Below are positions 1-7,169 of a stretch of 48,567 nucleotides of DNA, in pieces. The notes below the pieces were generated by a model, which saw nothing but the letters and a program-made list of their open reading frames with translations, ran no database searches and had not been told where the DNA came from. Source of the DNA: CAZKWY01 sp964556655 (GTDB lineage: Bacteria > Patescibacteriota > Minisyncoccia > Portnoybacterales > UBA2143); NCBI GenBank assembly GCA_964556655.1, contig CAZKWY010000004.1, positions 1-48,567 on the forward strand, in the 5' to 3' direction. The stretch's first letter is position 1, and the number at the start of each line of letters is the position of its first letter. Made by a program: the position numbers and the translations under genes.

Positions 1-202
1 GAAGTTCGTTTGTGCGAAGCACAAGCAAAACAAAGTTTTGCAACCAATCTTTTTTAGAAAATCCCGAATCCCTTCGGAATTTTCTTTGTAAGCGATAATT
101 TTGGCTTGTTTACTATCTTTTATGAATTTATCGGCGAGTTCGAACCGATTATTGCTTTTTTGATCAAAAGCGTTCAATTTATCTTTCAAAACTTGTTTTT
201 GA
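1..202 (-). pseudogene. C-terminal fragment of a site-specific recombinase-like gene
   Basis: Read on the minus strand, an open frame from about 202 to the left window edge encodes a Lys/Asn-rich helical stretch followed by a tail that ends in Cys/Phe-rich residues where the sequence becomes two small hairpins. The helical part resembles the C-terminal region of large serine recombinases common in CPR genomes; this is recalled family resemblance, not a search. No start codon is available because the insertion sequence begins at about 203. I read it as the 3' part of a gene cut by the IS. The N-terminal part is not found on the other side of the element, so a rearrangement followed the insertion. 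It could instead be another helical protein tail. Confidence 0.35.
10..41. repeat. Two tandem perfect hairpins with 3-nt loops
   Basis: TTGTGC-gaa-GCACAA (10-24) is followed directly by GCAAAAC-aaa-GTTTTGC (25-41). Both are perfect inverted repeats with three-base loops and no spacing between them. They fall inside the frame of the recombinase-like tail and replace its expected hydrophilic end. A similar GC-rich hairpin with a 3-nt loop lies at 1909-1925. There is no U-tract, so they are not simple terminators. Confidence 0.6.
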
Positions 203-271
203 TTGGCAGGTACCCCAAAATTCGAACACAATATTGCATAATGAAGGCATAAGAATAAATCAATCAAACTT

Positions 272-542
272 ATGCCCAACAAAACTCATAAGATACCATC
301 AGATTTAAAAAAGCAAGTCTTAGTAAAGAGTCAAGCAAGGAGAAACATCGATTCCCCAGATAGCTGAGGAACACGGCATCTCTGTTAAAACTATCTACAA
401 CTGGCTGTCCAAAGGAGCGACCGCTCCGCCCACATAGAGAGAAATAGCCAAGATTAAAAAAGAAAACAGACTCTTGCACGAGATTATCGGTCAACTGACA
501 GTCCAATTGTCCAGCGTGGAAAAAAAAGAATCTGGCCGATGA
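272..542 (+). pseudogene. IS3 OrfA remnant (HTH/leucine zipper), frameshifted and with an in-frame stop
   Basis: The ATG at 272 opens a frame whose first residues (MPNKTHKIPSDLKKQ) are typical of OrfA N-termini. The frame breaks near 345 and continues in the +1 frame from about 351 with the helix-turn-helix (IPQIAEEHGISVKTIYNWL). It then meets an amber TAG at 435-437 and resumes with a heptad-like segment (KKENRLLHEIIGQLTVQL) until TGA at 540-542. An A8G run at 520-528, just before the OrfB frame, looks like the IS3 programmed -1 slippage site. OrfA normally binds the terminal repeats and, when fused to OrfB, makes the transposase. Two disabling lesions make this copy inactive. Confidence 0.7.
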
Positions 543-543
543 T

Positions 544-1154
544 ATGGAAGTCAACAAAGTGGCTTTAACCGATAAGATGGGGTTATCCAGATCAACCATC
601 TATTACCAGCGTCTTCAGTCGGAAAAAGACTGGCTGACCAAGATTGAAATTGAAAAAGTTCTAAGAGTTCATCATTCTTACGGTCATAAGCGGATTGCCT
701 GGGAATTGGGTTTTAAGAGCAATGAAGCTCTACGGGATTAAGCCATATCGCAGAAGAAGAAAACCTAGAGATAGAGCCCAGAAAGAACAGGAATCAAATA
801 CTTATCCCAATCTTCTGCTTGATGAATTGGCCTATCCGAGTTATCCTAATCATATCTGGGCCACTGACTTTACATATCTGCCTTTTAACTGAAAGCTTAA
901 ACATCAGAATATCTATGTCCTATCCGGGCTGTCTTTGGGAGAACGGCTATCAGGAATCGTTTTATTCCCATTTTAAGGTTGATTTAGAAGATCCCAATAG
1001 ATTTATCCATCTGGGACAGCTGGTTTATTCCATCTATCAAGCCATCCGCGATTACAATCACAATAGAATTCATACTTCTTTGAAGATGCCGCCCAATAAA
1101 TACGCCAAAATATTCAAAGGTCGAACCCCTTCAGATATACAATTTAGTGTCTGA
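544..1154 (+). pseudogene. IS3 OrfB (DDE transposase) remnant with frameshift and internal deletion
   Basis: Three frames carry consecutive pieces of one OrfB. 544-741 holds the N-terminal HTH-like region ending in the 'GHKRIAWELGF' block. The next frame, to 892, gives 'MKLYGIKPYRRRRK' and the start of the integrase core (WATDFTYL, first catalytic Asp). The third frame, to 1154, gives the core's end (ENGYQESFYSHFK, near the catalytic Glu) and the C-terminal tail (YNHNRIHTSLKMPP). Around 100 residues, including the second catalytic Asp, are missing between 'TDFTYLP' and 'ISMSYPG', so a deletion of roughly 300 bp occurred near 890-905. A frameshift near 715 separates the first two pieces. The order and motifs are clear. 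Confidence 0.75.
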
Positions 1155-1184
1155 AAAAAGGGGTGCCCTCCAAACGTTTTTTCT

Positions 1185-1814
1185 ATGCTCATAAAACAAA
1201 AATCTAATTCTTTTTTAACATCCAAAGGATTCACACTTATTGAGCTGCTGGTGGTTATAGCGATTATCGGCATATTGGCATCAATAGTTTTTGTGAGTGT
1301 CAATTCTGCCAGGAAAGGAGCAAAGGCAGCGAAATTCCTGAGTGACGCCAATCAAATTTCAAAAGCTTTAGCGGCGTGGGGTATCGATGAAAAAATTACC
1401 AAGTGGTGGCATGAAGACGACTTTGTGTCAGGGGGAGCATACGGATTGTCCGACGGTTGCGGAGAAATAAGTGGCTATCAAGACGAGCCTACAATTACCT
1501 GCCTTGCCGAGAAAACCCCTTTGGGCGACTGGCTCTCGGGCTCTCCCGGCATTGACACCAATCTTTATGTGTATGACAACGATGACGACACCTTTGACAC
1601 TGACGGAGATATGTGCAGAAACGGTTCGCCCTGGTTAGGCGTGCAGCTCAATATATGGGACGAGAAGCTGCTGAAAGTCGTTGAGATTGCAGATGAGATG
1701 AAAGATGATGGTGATGGTCCTGATTGTGGAACGATCGTCTGGGATACTGAAGGTAATGGAGGATATTTTATAGGTTATCGTCTCGGAAACAATTCCAGCA
1801 ATCTCCCATTTTAA
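1185..1814 (+). CDS. Type IV pilin-like / pseudopilin protein
   Basis: The 209-residue protein starts with a 15-residue basic leader ending in Gly15, followed by FTLIE with Glu at +5 and a hydrophobic helix (about residues 16-37). This is a class III prepilin-peptidase site, expected to be cut after Gly15 and assembled into a pilus or pseudopilus on the cell surface. The C-terminal part is globular, with several Cys and an acidic run near residues 125-145 (DNDDDTFDTDGD) that resembles a calcium-binding loop, as in GspG-type pseudopilins. No Shine-Dalgarno is visible. The IS right end is 11 nt upstream, so the native promoter has probably been displaced. No other pilus gene is nearby; it may be a minor pilin or an orphan. 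Confidence 0.85.
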   Translation: MLIKQKSNSFLTSKGFTLIELLVVIAIIGILASIVFVSVNSARKGAKAAKFLSDANQISKALAAWGIDEKITKWWHEDDFVSGGAYGLSDGCGEISGYQDEPTITCLAEKTPLGDWLSGSPGIDTNLYVYDNDDDTFDTDGDMCRNGSPWLGVQLNIWDEKLLKVVEIADEMKDDGDGPDCGTIVWDTEGNGGYFIGYRLGNNSSNLPF

Positions 1815-1988
1815 AAATTTAAAAGGAACTATTTTGCTGCTAAAGAAGAACTTGAAATTGTTAATGTTCGCGACTTCGCCGCAATTTTTACCTGCCCGCC
1901 CTATCCGAGCCGCGCTTTGCGCGGCGAGGAAATTCAGTTCGAACTATTTTTAGAATACCCCCCCCGAACAAACCTTGATAAGGTGTAA
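1815..1988 (+). other. Coding-like open frame continuing in phase after the pilin stop
   Basis: Directly after the pilin TAA (1812-1814) the same frame stays open for 57 codons to a TAA at 1986. It is markedly more GC-rich than its flanks. The reading includes a plausible peptide (EELEIVNVRDFAAIF) and then the hairpin at 1909-1925. There is no start codon or ribosome binding site, so this is probably a decayed gene tail or a repeat that happens to be open. Readthrough is possible but unsupported. Confidence 0.25.
1909..1925. repeat. GC hairpin with 3-nt loop
   Basis: GCCGCGC-ttt-GCGCGGC is a perfect 7-bp inverted repeat with a three-base loop. It has the same architecture as the hairpins at 10-41. 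It has no U-tract, so it is unlikely to be a terminator by itself. A C8 tract follows at 1958-1965. Confidence 0.5.
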
Positions 1989-2003
1989 GAATAGCTCGCG
2001 TTA

Positions 2004-2036
2004 GGGGCGGGTTGCTCTAAATCTGCCCCCTTTTTT
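2004..2036 (+). terminator. Rho-independent terminator just upstream of the M20 peptidase gene
   Basis: A GGGGC/GCCCC stem encloses a loop of about 16 nt and is followed by an extra C and TTTTTT. It would end plus-strand transcription from the pilin side. The M20 peptidase ATG is only 13 nt further on, so that gene must either depend on readthrough or start from a promoter not recognised here. Confidence 0.6.
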
Positions 2037-2049
2037 CTAAAAACAAAAT

Positions 2050-3150
2050 ATGAATCCTGTTCAAATATTAAAAAAACTTATTAGCTTTCCTACTTACACA
2101 GAAAGCTATGACAATAGAATCAGGAAATATCTTTTAGATCTTTTAACAAAATCGCAGAAAGACCTAAAAGTAATAGATATTCCTAATACTAAAGGAAGAA
2201 GTTTTGTTGTTAGAAAAAAGGGCAATAACACTAAAAATCCTCTTGCCTTTTTATGCCACATGGATACCGTTCCGCCTGCCAGCAAATGGAAAAGCAATCC
2301 CTTATCGGCAGACTTAAAAAACGGAAAAGTGACAGGGTTGGGGGCTAGCGACATGAAAGGATCGATAGCCAGCCTGCTTTCTGCCCTTTTACAAAATAAG
2401 ACCGTAAAAAGCGACCTCTTTTTAATTTTTACTTCTGATGAAGAAACAACCGTTTCAGACATAAATAAAGTTAAAAAAGAGCTTAAATTAAAAAACGCCA
2501 CTATTATTAGCCTTGAGCCGACCGATAAAGAGATAAGAATCGGACAAAAAGGAATTCTAGAAACAGAGATTATTATGCCCGGAAAAAATGTTCACGCTTC
2601 TGCCCTTAATAAAAAGAATAATAAAAAATTAAGCGCTATTTACAAAATTAGCGAAGTAATGGATTTTGTCAAAAAACAAGAAGAAGCGCTAGGCAAAAAA
2701 GACAATCTCAAATACGGAAAATCAACTATCAATTTTGGCCAAATCAACGGAGGCAACGCCGTTAATGTCAGTCCTGACTTTTGCTCTTTAAAAATCGGCT
2801 ATCGGCTAGTCCCTTGTTTTAATATCGATAAAATATATCAAGAGCTTGAAAAGAAAACAAAAGAAATTGATCAAAAATCTAAGATAGAAATAATGTTAAA
2901 GGGAAATTCTTTTTATCAGACACCAGACAAAGAAATATCAAAGATAAAAGAAATAGCCGGCATCTCCCAGAGCAGAAAACTGACCATCAGCAACACATGG
3001 AGCGAAATAGCCATGGTAAAAGAAAGCAATAGATGTTTGATTTTCGGGCCAGGGCAAGAAAAACAAGCGCATACAGCTAATGAATTCATCGCAAAAAAAG
3101 ACTTGGAAAAATTTACTGAAATATACAGTGATATCTTAAAGTTCTTTTAG
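2050..3150 (+). CDS. M20-family metallopeptidase (ArgE/DapE/CPG2-like)
   Basis: The 366-residue protein carries the co-catalytic zinc site of M20 hydrolases in order: His70-Met-Asp72 (HMDT), Asp101 in ASDMKG, the Glu pair in DEE (131-132), an acidic ligand near 'SLEPTD', and a C-terminal His in 'HTANEF'. A lid or dimerisation segment lies between about 175 and 290. Family members remove amino acids or acyl groups from peptides and N-acyl amino acids (carboxypeptidase G2, acetylornithine deacetylase, succinyl-DAP desuccinylase). The substrate cannot be told from sequence. No signal peptide is seen, so it should act in the cytoplasm, plausibly in scavenging peptides. It starts 13 nt after a terminator, has no Shine-Dalgarno, and stands alone. 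Confidence 0.85.
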   Translation: MNPVQILKKLISFPTYTESYDNRIRKYLLDLLTKSQKDLKVIDIPNTKGRSFVVRKKGNNTKNPLAFLCHMDTVPPASKWKSNPLSADLKNGKVTGLGASDMKGSIASLLSALLQNKTVKSDLFLIFTSDEETTVSDINKVKKELKLKNATIISLEPTDKEIRIGQKGILETEIIMPGKNVHASALNKKNNKKLSAIYKISEVMDFVKKQEEALGKKDNLKYGKSTINFGQINGGNAVNVSPDFCSLKIGYRLVPCFNIDKIYQELEKKTKEIDQKSKIEIMLKGNSFYQTPDKEISKIKEIAGISQSRKLTISNTWSEIAMVKESNRCLIFGPGQEKQAHTANEFIAKKDLEKFTEIYSDILKFF

Positions 3151-3170
3151 AAAAGAGAAAGGAGGAAAAA

Positions 3171-3350
3171 ATGAAATTAGAGATTATTCCTTTTAGCCCT
3201 TCGCTAATGGACTCGCTAATCCGATGCTATCAAAAGGTTTTTGCGGATCCCCCCCCTGGAACGAATGGATGATATGTTCTGTTTGCGGAAAATCATGGGG
3301 AGCCGAAGACGAATTGCTCCTGCAAAAAATGGAATTTCATCATTCAACCC
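3171..3350 (+). pseudogene. GNAT-like acetyltransferase remnant, broken at a C8 tract and truncated
   Basis: A strong Shine-Dalgarno (AAAGGAGG) lies 6 nt before an ATG at 3171. The frame encodes MKLEIIPFSPSLMDSLIRCY and continues to 'FADPP', then stops at 3270-3272 after a C8 run (3249-3256). In the frame that follows the run, the sequence continues as WNEWMICSVCGKSWG and then an HHSTQ segment. This is a natural continuation of a protein type found in CPR that carries an N-terminal CxxC region and a GNAT domain (recalled, not searched). The second frame has no stop before a terminator at 3353-3382, so the C-terminal acetyltransferase part is gone. The C8 run could also be a phase-variable or sequencing-error site. 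Confidence 0.5.
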
Positions 3351-3352
3351 AA

Positions 3353-3382
3353 AAAAGAGAGACCTATAAAGGTCTCTCTTTT
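3353..3382. terminator. Bidirectional terminator between the GNAT-like remnant and plsC
   Basis: A perfect 9-bp stem (AGAGAGACC/GGTCTCTCT) has a six-base loop and is flanked by an A-run on the left and a T-run on the right. It can end transcripts from both sides. The plsC stop codon (3381-3383) lies at its edge. Confidence 0.85.
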
Positions 3383-4046
3383 ATTTCTTCGAATTATTAT
3401 CTCCATAATTCCAAGAAAGGCGGCTGATTTTTCTCACAATAATTTCTGTGCCTCGGCGAATATCCTCTACGGAATAATTCTTTTTAAGGCCTAGGTCTTC
3501 CTGCAGATAAAAAGGGTGGCCAACAGTTACTCTAATTCTTCTTTTTCTTAAAAGAAACTTCCATCCATTGCCTGGAGCGGAATCAGATATTTTAACAGGC
3601 AGAATAAGCGATTTTGTTTCTAGGGCCAGAACAGCTGTTCCGATTTTGCCTTTTTTGGCATGAAAACGCTGCCTCCGCCTGCCCCTAGGGAAGATCAAAA
3701 CCACGCCCTGTTTTTTGATTGTCTCTTTGGGAAGCTTAAGCGAAACATCTAAGCCCATCTTCCGATAAGCAGGAAAGCCTCCCCAAATCCTTATTAAAGG
3801 CGCCCACAGGCTTTTCATCCATTGATCATCCACCATAAAGTTCATAGGATGAACAGCCGAGCTTAAACGAAAGCTTGCGCCAACAATAAATGGATCAACA
3901 AAAGACAAATGATTAGCAGCGATAATAAGAGGTCTTTCTACTTTTAATTCTTTTGGCCTTTTTACTTTTAAACGAACAAAAATTTTAAATAGCCCCCAGA
4001 CAAAAAACCATGTTGCGATATAGAAAAGCTTAGCAAGAAATTTCAT
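3381..4046 (-). CDS. plsC: 1-acyl-sn-glycerol-3-phosphate acyltransferase-like protein
   Basis: The 221-residue PlsC-family protein has an N-terminal hydrophobic helix (about 5-23) and the acyltransferase motif I NHLSFVD (residues 45-51, His46 and Asp51 catalytic). Motif II lies around 'PAYRKMG' (92-98). Motif III, normally FPEGTRS, reads FPRGRRR (119-125): the Glu that helps bind glycerol-phosphate is replaced by Arg. PlsC makes phosphatidic acid at the inner face of the membrane. The altered motif suggests another acceptor or altered activity. It is the last minus-strand gene of its run, follows aspS after a strong hairpin, and ends at a bidirectional terminator. The family is clear; the substrate is not. 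Confidence 0.8.
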   Translation of the reverse strand: MKFLAKLFYIATWFFVWGLFKIFVRLKVKRPKELKVERPLIIAANHLSFVDPFIVGASFRLSSAVHPMNFMVDDQWMKSLWAPLIRIWGGFPAYRKMGLDVSLKLPKETIKKQGVVLIFPRGRRRQRFHAKKGKIGTAVLALETKSLILPVKISDSAPGNGWKFLLRKRRIRVTVGHPFYLQEDLGLKKNYSVEDIRRGTEIIVRKISRLSWNYGDNNSKK

Positions 4047-4070
4047 AGAGATGCTAAAAGCCCTGTTTAA

Positions 4071-4103
4071 AACAAGACTGTCCCAGCTGAGGACAGTCTT
4101 GTT
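4071..4103 (-). terminator. Strong hairpin after aspS
   Basis: A perfect 13-bp stem (AACAAGACTGTCC and its complement) has a 7-nt loop. On the minus strand the U-tract is short (TTTTAAAC), so it may terminate aspS transcripts only partly and attenuate transcription into plsC. Confidence 0.6.
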
Positions 4104-4121
4104 TGATTTCTCCTTCTTTTT

Positions 4122-5432
4122 TTATGGGGTTAATCTTTTAACGCCCCGATAAATGTATGTTGCTTCCCTGATATTGTCTAAATTCATTAACTTCATGACC
4201 ATTCTTCCAGGACCAAGACCATATCCTCCGTGCGGCGGGCATCCATATTTAAAAAAGTTTAAATAAAATTGAAGCGGTCTTAACTCAAGGCCTTTTTCTT
4301 TGGCCTGAGCCAGCAATTGCTCATAACGATGTTCTCTTTGGGCTCCAGTAGAAATTTCTACTCCATTCCACAAAAGATCAAAGCTTTTGGTTAATTTAGG
4401 ATTTTCTTCTTGTCGCATATGGTAAAAAGCGCGCGCGCTAACCGGATAATCAACTATAAAAACAAATTCGTGGCCCTTTTTCTTTCTGATATATTGGCAA
4501 AGCTTTTTTTCTTCTTCCGGACTTAAATCGCCTTCCTTTTCGCTTGGCACGCCCATTTCAGAAAGAATCTTTTTCGCTTCTTCCATATTGAGACGCGGAA
4601 AGGGAACTTCCGGCACAGCCAATTCTCTTTGGCAAGTTTCGGCGATTTCTTTGCCCAGCAAATTATTGACTTGGCTGATCATAAAAGCAATTACTTTTTC
4701 AAGCTCGGACATCACATCCTCATGGGAATCAATAAAAGAAATTTCTGAATCAAAGCCAGTAAATTCGGTGGCATGACGCGAAGTAAACGAAGGATCGGCT
4801 CGAAAAAGCGGCCCTATTTCAAAAATCTTCTCAAAGCCAGAAGCCATAGCCATTTGCTTATAAAACTGCGGTGACTGCGCTAGATACGCCTTTCTGTCAA
4901 AATATTCAACTTCAAAAAGCTCGGCGCCTGATTCGCTACAAGTGCTCATTAATTTGGGGGAATGAATCTGCAAGTAGCCGTGATCAAGCCAATATTTTCT
5001 CATTGCCCGTTCCATCGCTGTCCACGCCTTAAAAATCAACACCTTAGGTTGTTTCCTCAAATCTACCCACCGCCAGTCCAGTCTCTTTTGAATGCCTGTT
5101 TCTTCGCTGCTTTTTTCCACTACAGGAATGGGAAGCTCTGGATAGGCATAAGAAAGCACTTTCATTTTCTCGGCAGCAATCTCGATGCCCTGAGGAGCTT
5201 GTTTCTCTTCTTTGATTTTGCCTTTGATCTCTACTACTGATTCTAGATTTAGAGAATTAAAAATTTCATTTCCACCAGCTTCTTCAGTAAAAACAGCTTG
5301 AATAAGGCCGCTAATATCACGGATAATGATAAATTTAATTTTGCCTTGATCGCGAATCGTCTGAACCCAGCCAGCAATTTTTACTTCTTGGTTGACTTTT
5401 TTGTCCAGCTGATCAATAAGCGTTCTTTCCAT
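4122..5432 (-). CDS. aspS: Aspartyl-tRNA synthetase, archaeal/short type
   Basis: The 436-residue class II synthetase has an N-terminal OB-fold anticodon-binding domain (about 1-105), motif 2 around residues 207-230 (FEIGPLFRADPS...TEFTGFDSE) and motif 3 at 'GYGLGPGRMVM' near the C-terminus, ending in KRLTP like archaeal AspRS. It lacks the large GAD insertion of the roughly 590-residue bacterial AspRS. Archaeal-type enzymes are often non-discriminating, charging both tRNA-Asp and tRNA-Asn, with GatCAB then making Asn-tRNA. Specificity cannot be settled here; the OB-fold loop reads GWVQTIRD. It has its own promoter at 5460-5488 and no Shine-Dalgarno. Confidence 0.93.
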   Translation of the reverse strand: MERTLIDQLDKKVNQEVKIAGWVQTIRDQGKIKFIIIRDISGLIQAVFTEEAGGNEIFNSLNLESVVEIKGKIKEEKQAPQGIEIAAEKMKVLSYAYPELPIPVVEKSSEETGIQKRLDWRWVDLRKQPKVLIFKAWTAMERAMRKYWLDHGYLQIHSPKLMSTCSESGAELFEVEYFDRKAYLAQSPQFYKQMAMASGFEKIFEIGPLFRADPSFTSRHATEFTGFDSEISFIDSHEDVMSELEKVIAFMISQVNNLLGKEIAETCQRELAVPEVPFPRLNMEEAKKILSEMGVPSEKEGDLSPEEEKKLCQYIRKKKGHEFVFIVDYPVSARAFYHMRQEENPKLTKSFDLLWNGVEISTGAQREHRYEQLLAQAKEKGLELRPLQFYLNFFKYGCPPHGGYGLGPGRMVMKLMNLDNIREATYIYRGVKRLTP

Positions 5433-5459
5433 AAAAAATAGTAATTAGATGTTAAAGAT

Positions 5460-5488
5460 ATTATAGAGTAATTAGTTAAATTAAGCAA
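5460..5488 (-). promoter_or_regulatory. Promoter of aspS
   Basis: On the minus strand TTGCTT (5483-5488) and a perfect TATAAT (5460-5465) are separated by 17 nt. The -10 box ends 27 nt before the aspS ATG, giving a leader of about 20 nt without a Shine-Dalgarno. Confidence 0.65.
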
Positions 5489-5493
5489 TGGCT

Positions 5494-6648
5494 TCATCCT
5501 TTCTTGACCTCCTCTCTAATTTTTTCCATAAAATGATGCATAAGGCAGAGATTATGGCAGGTGGCCAGCCGAGGACCCAGCATCTCGCCGGCTCTAAAAA
5601 GATGATGAAGATATGCCCGGGAAAAATTTTGGCAAGCATAGCAAGAACAATTTTTGCTTATCGGTTTTTTATCTAACTTATACTTGGCCTTTGTAATATC
5701 AATTTCGCCTTGCCAAGTTAAAAAAGTGCCATGCCTAGCCAGGCGAGTCGGATAGACGCAATCAAATAAGTCTATCCCTTTTTTAACCGCTGTTTTGATA
5801 TCAGACAAATAGCCAATGCCAAGAAGATGTCTCGGTTTGCCTTCTGGTAAAAAAGGAATCGTCCAATCTAAAACATCGCTCATTTTGCCTCGCATATCGC
5901 CTTCTCCCAGCGATCCGCCAATGCCAAAACCATCAAAAGTCATCCCGCCAATAAAATGAGCGCTTTCCTTGCGCAAATCATTGAAAGGGCCGCCTTGGAC
6001 AATGCCAAAAAGAAACTGATCAGGCTTCTTTTTGGCCGCTAAAGATCTTTCTGCCCAGCGATGCGTCCTTTCCATTGCTTTTTTGGTGTAAACGTAATCA
6101 GCCAGAGGAGAAGTACATTCGTCAAAAGCAAAGATGAGATCCGCGCCCAGCTCTTCCTGTATTTTAATTGATTTTTCAGGCGTCAGTTGATGCTCCGCGC
6201 CATCAAGATGGGAATAAAAGACAACTCCTTCTTCGCTTATTTTCACCGGCTTAATTTTTTCCAAACAGCAATGTTGTTTCTTGAACTGAAGAAGTTTATG
6301 ATAATCGCTGGCTAAAACTTTGCCCACTTTGTCTTTCAAGGCCGCGCCCAAACTAAAAACCTGAAAACCGCCGCTATCAGTCGCGATTGGCAAAGGCCAA
6401 TTCATAAACTTATGCAAGCCCCCCATTTTCTCGACCGTTTTGCTCCCGGGACGCAAGAAAAGGTGATAAGCATTAGCCAACACTGCTTCAAAACCAATTT
6501 CCTTTACTTCCTTTGGAGAAAGGCCCTTGATAGAGCCTTGGGTAGCTACAGGCAAAAAAGCCGGCGTATGAATCCGACCATGAGATGTTTCAATTAGTCC
6601 CAGCCGCGCTTTCGACCGACGGTCTTTTTTTAAAATTTTGAAAAACAT
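5494..6648 (-). CDS. tgt: tRNA-guanine (queuine) transglycosylase
   Basis: The 384-residue TIM-barrel enzyme exchanges G34 of GUN-anticodon tRNAs for the queuosine precursor. Seen directly are DSGGFQ (Asp91, general base), the acidic 'FDECTSP' region, a DCVYPTRLARHG block with the expected nucleophilic Asp near residue 297, and a C-terminal zinc site (CSCYACQNF ... TCHN). A Lys-rich insertion of about 20 residues follows the DSGGFQ region. Its start overlaps the end of the SpoU methyltransferase by 19 nt, so the two are translated from one transcript. No other queuosine gene is in this window, so the base donor is unknown. Confidence 0.95.
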   Translation of the reverse strand: MFFKILKKDRRSKARLGLIETSHGRIHTPAFLPVATQGSIKGLSPKEVKEIGFEAVLANAYHLFLRPGSKTVEKMGGLHKFMNWPLPIATDSGGFQVFSLGAALKDKVGKVLASDYHKLLQFKKQHCCLEKIKPVKISEEGVVFYSHLDGAEHQLTPEKSIKIQEELGADLIFAFDECTSPLADYVYTKKAMERTHRWAERSLAAKKKPDQFLFGIVQGGPFNDLRKESAHFIGGMTFDGFGIGGSLGEGDMRGKMSDVLDWTIPFLPEGKPRHLLGIGYLSDIKTAVKKGIDLFDCVYPTRLARHGTFLTWQGEIDITKAKYKLDKKPISKNCSCYACQNFSRAYLHHLFRAGEMLGPRLATCHNLCLMHHFMEKIREEVKKG

Positions 6649-7100
6649 TTAAGATAATAACCGGCCGCGCCAAAAGCCACTGCCACATTCAATGACTCCT
6701 TTTGTCCAGCCATAGGCAAATAGATAGTTTGATCAGCTCTTTTTAAAACACCCGGCGAAACGCCATTTACTTCATTGCCGATAACTAAAGCCAGAGGAAA
6801 AGAAGGTTTAAAACTGGCGCAATTAATGCTTCCCTTAGTCTGCTCCAAGGCGATGATTTTAATGCCTTCTTTTTTAAGCTTATCGATTATCCTCCAAACT
6901 TGCCAACGATATTCCCAGAGAAGATGATTTTCCGCGCCTAAAGCAGTTTTGGAAATCTTATCATGAGGCGGCTGCCCGCAAATGCCGGCTAAATATATTT
7001 TCTCTACGCCTAAAGCATCGGCAGTTCTAAAAATAGAGCCGATATTCTCTAAGCCGCGAATATTATCACAGACTACATAAAATTTTTCCTTTTCTTCCAT
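6630..7100 (-). CDS. SpoU/TrmH-family tRNA/rRNA 2'-O-ribose methyltransferase
   Basis: This small SPOUT methyltransferase of about 156 residues has the three trefoil-knot motifs: NIGSIFRTADALG (RNA-binding Asn and Arg), VIGNEVNGVS, and LPMAGQKESLNVAVA. It lacks the N-terminal substrate-binding domain of RlmB/TrmH and is closest in size to TrmL-like or minimal SpoU proteins. It should methylate a ribose of tRNA or rRNA using S-adenosylmethionine. I chose the ATG at 7098-7100; the longer frame begins with TTG inside a terminator stem (7112-7140). It sits between tyrS and tgt, whose frame it overlaps. Confidence 0.9.
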   Translation of the reverse strand: MEEKEKFYVVCDNIRGLENIGSIFRTADALGVEKIYLAGICGQPPHDKISKTALGAENHLLWEYRWQVWRIIDKLKKEGIKIIALEQTKGSINCASFKPSFPLALVIGNEVNGVSPGVLKRADQTIYLPMAGQKESLNVAVAFGAAGYYLKCFSKF

Positions 7101-7103
7101 ATG

Positions 7104-7141
7104 ATAAAAATGGCTGCTGGTCAATATTTCGCCAACAGCCT
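7104..7141 (-). terminator. Terminator/attenuator between tyrS and the SpoU gene
   Basis: On the minus strand a GGCTGTTGG/CCAGCAGCC stem (7112-7140, one G-T pair) is followed by ATTTTT. It lies immediately after the tyrS stop and just before the SpoU start codon. It can end tyrS mRNA or attenuate the downstream genes. On the plus strand it is followed by TTTTT as well. Confidence 0.6.
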
Positions 7142-7169
7142 TTTTGATAGATATAATTTCAAAAAAATA

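Larger units (their letters stand above)
203..1173 (+). mobile_element. Degenerate IS3-family insertion sequence with recognisable terminal inverted repeats
   Basis: Imperfect terminal inverted repeats bound the element: the left end TTGGCAGGTACCCC (203-216) matches the reverse complement of the right end (1160-1173), which reads TTGGAGGGCACCCC. Between them are an OrfA-like frame with helix-turn-helix and leucine-zipper character and an OrfB-like frame with IS3 integrase-core pieces, in the usual overlapping order. The length of about 970 bp is shorter than the roughly 1.2-1.3 kb usual for the family, which fits the internal deletion seen in OrfB. No matching target-site duplication was found in the immediate flanks. 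The copy cannot be autonomous. Its right end lies 11 nt before the start codon of the pilin-like gene. Confidence 0.75.

Noticed and set aside
201..1176. Target-site duplication flanking the IS3 remnant
   Set aside because: The three bases on the left (near 'gat') and the right ('aac') do not match, so no duplication is claimed.
6630..7124. Longer SpoU frame starting at TTG 7124
   Set aside because: The extra codons lie in a terminator stem; the ATG at 7100 fits the family N-terminus (MEEKEKFYVVC).
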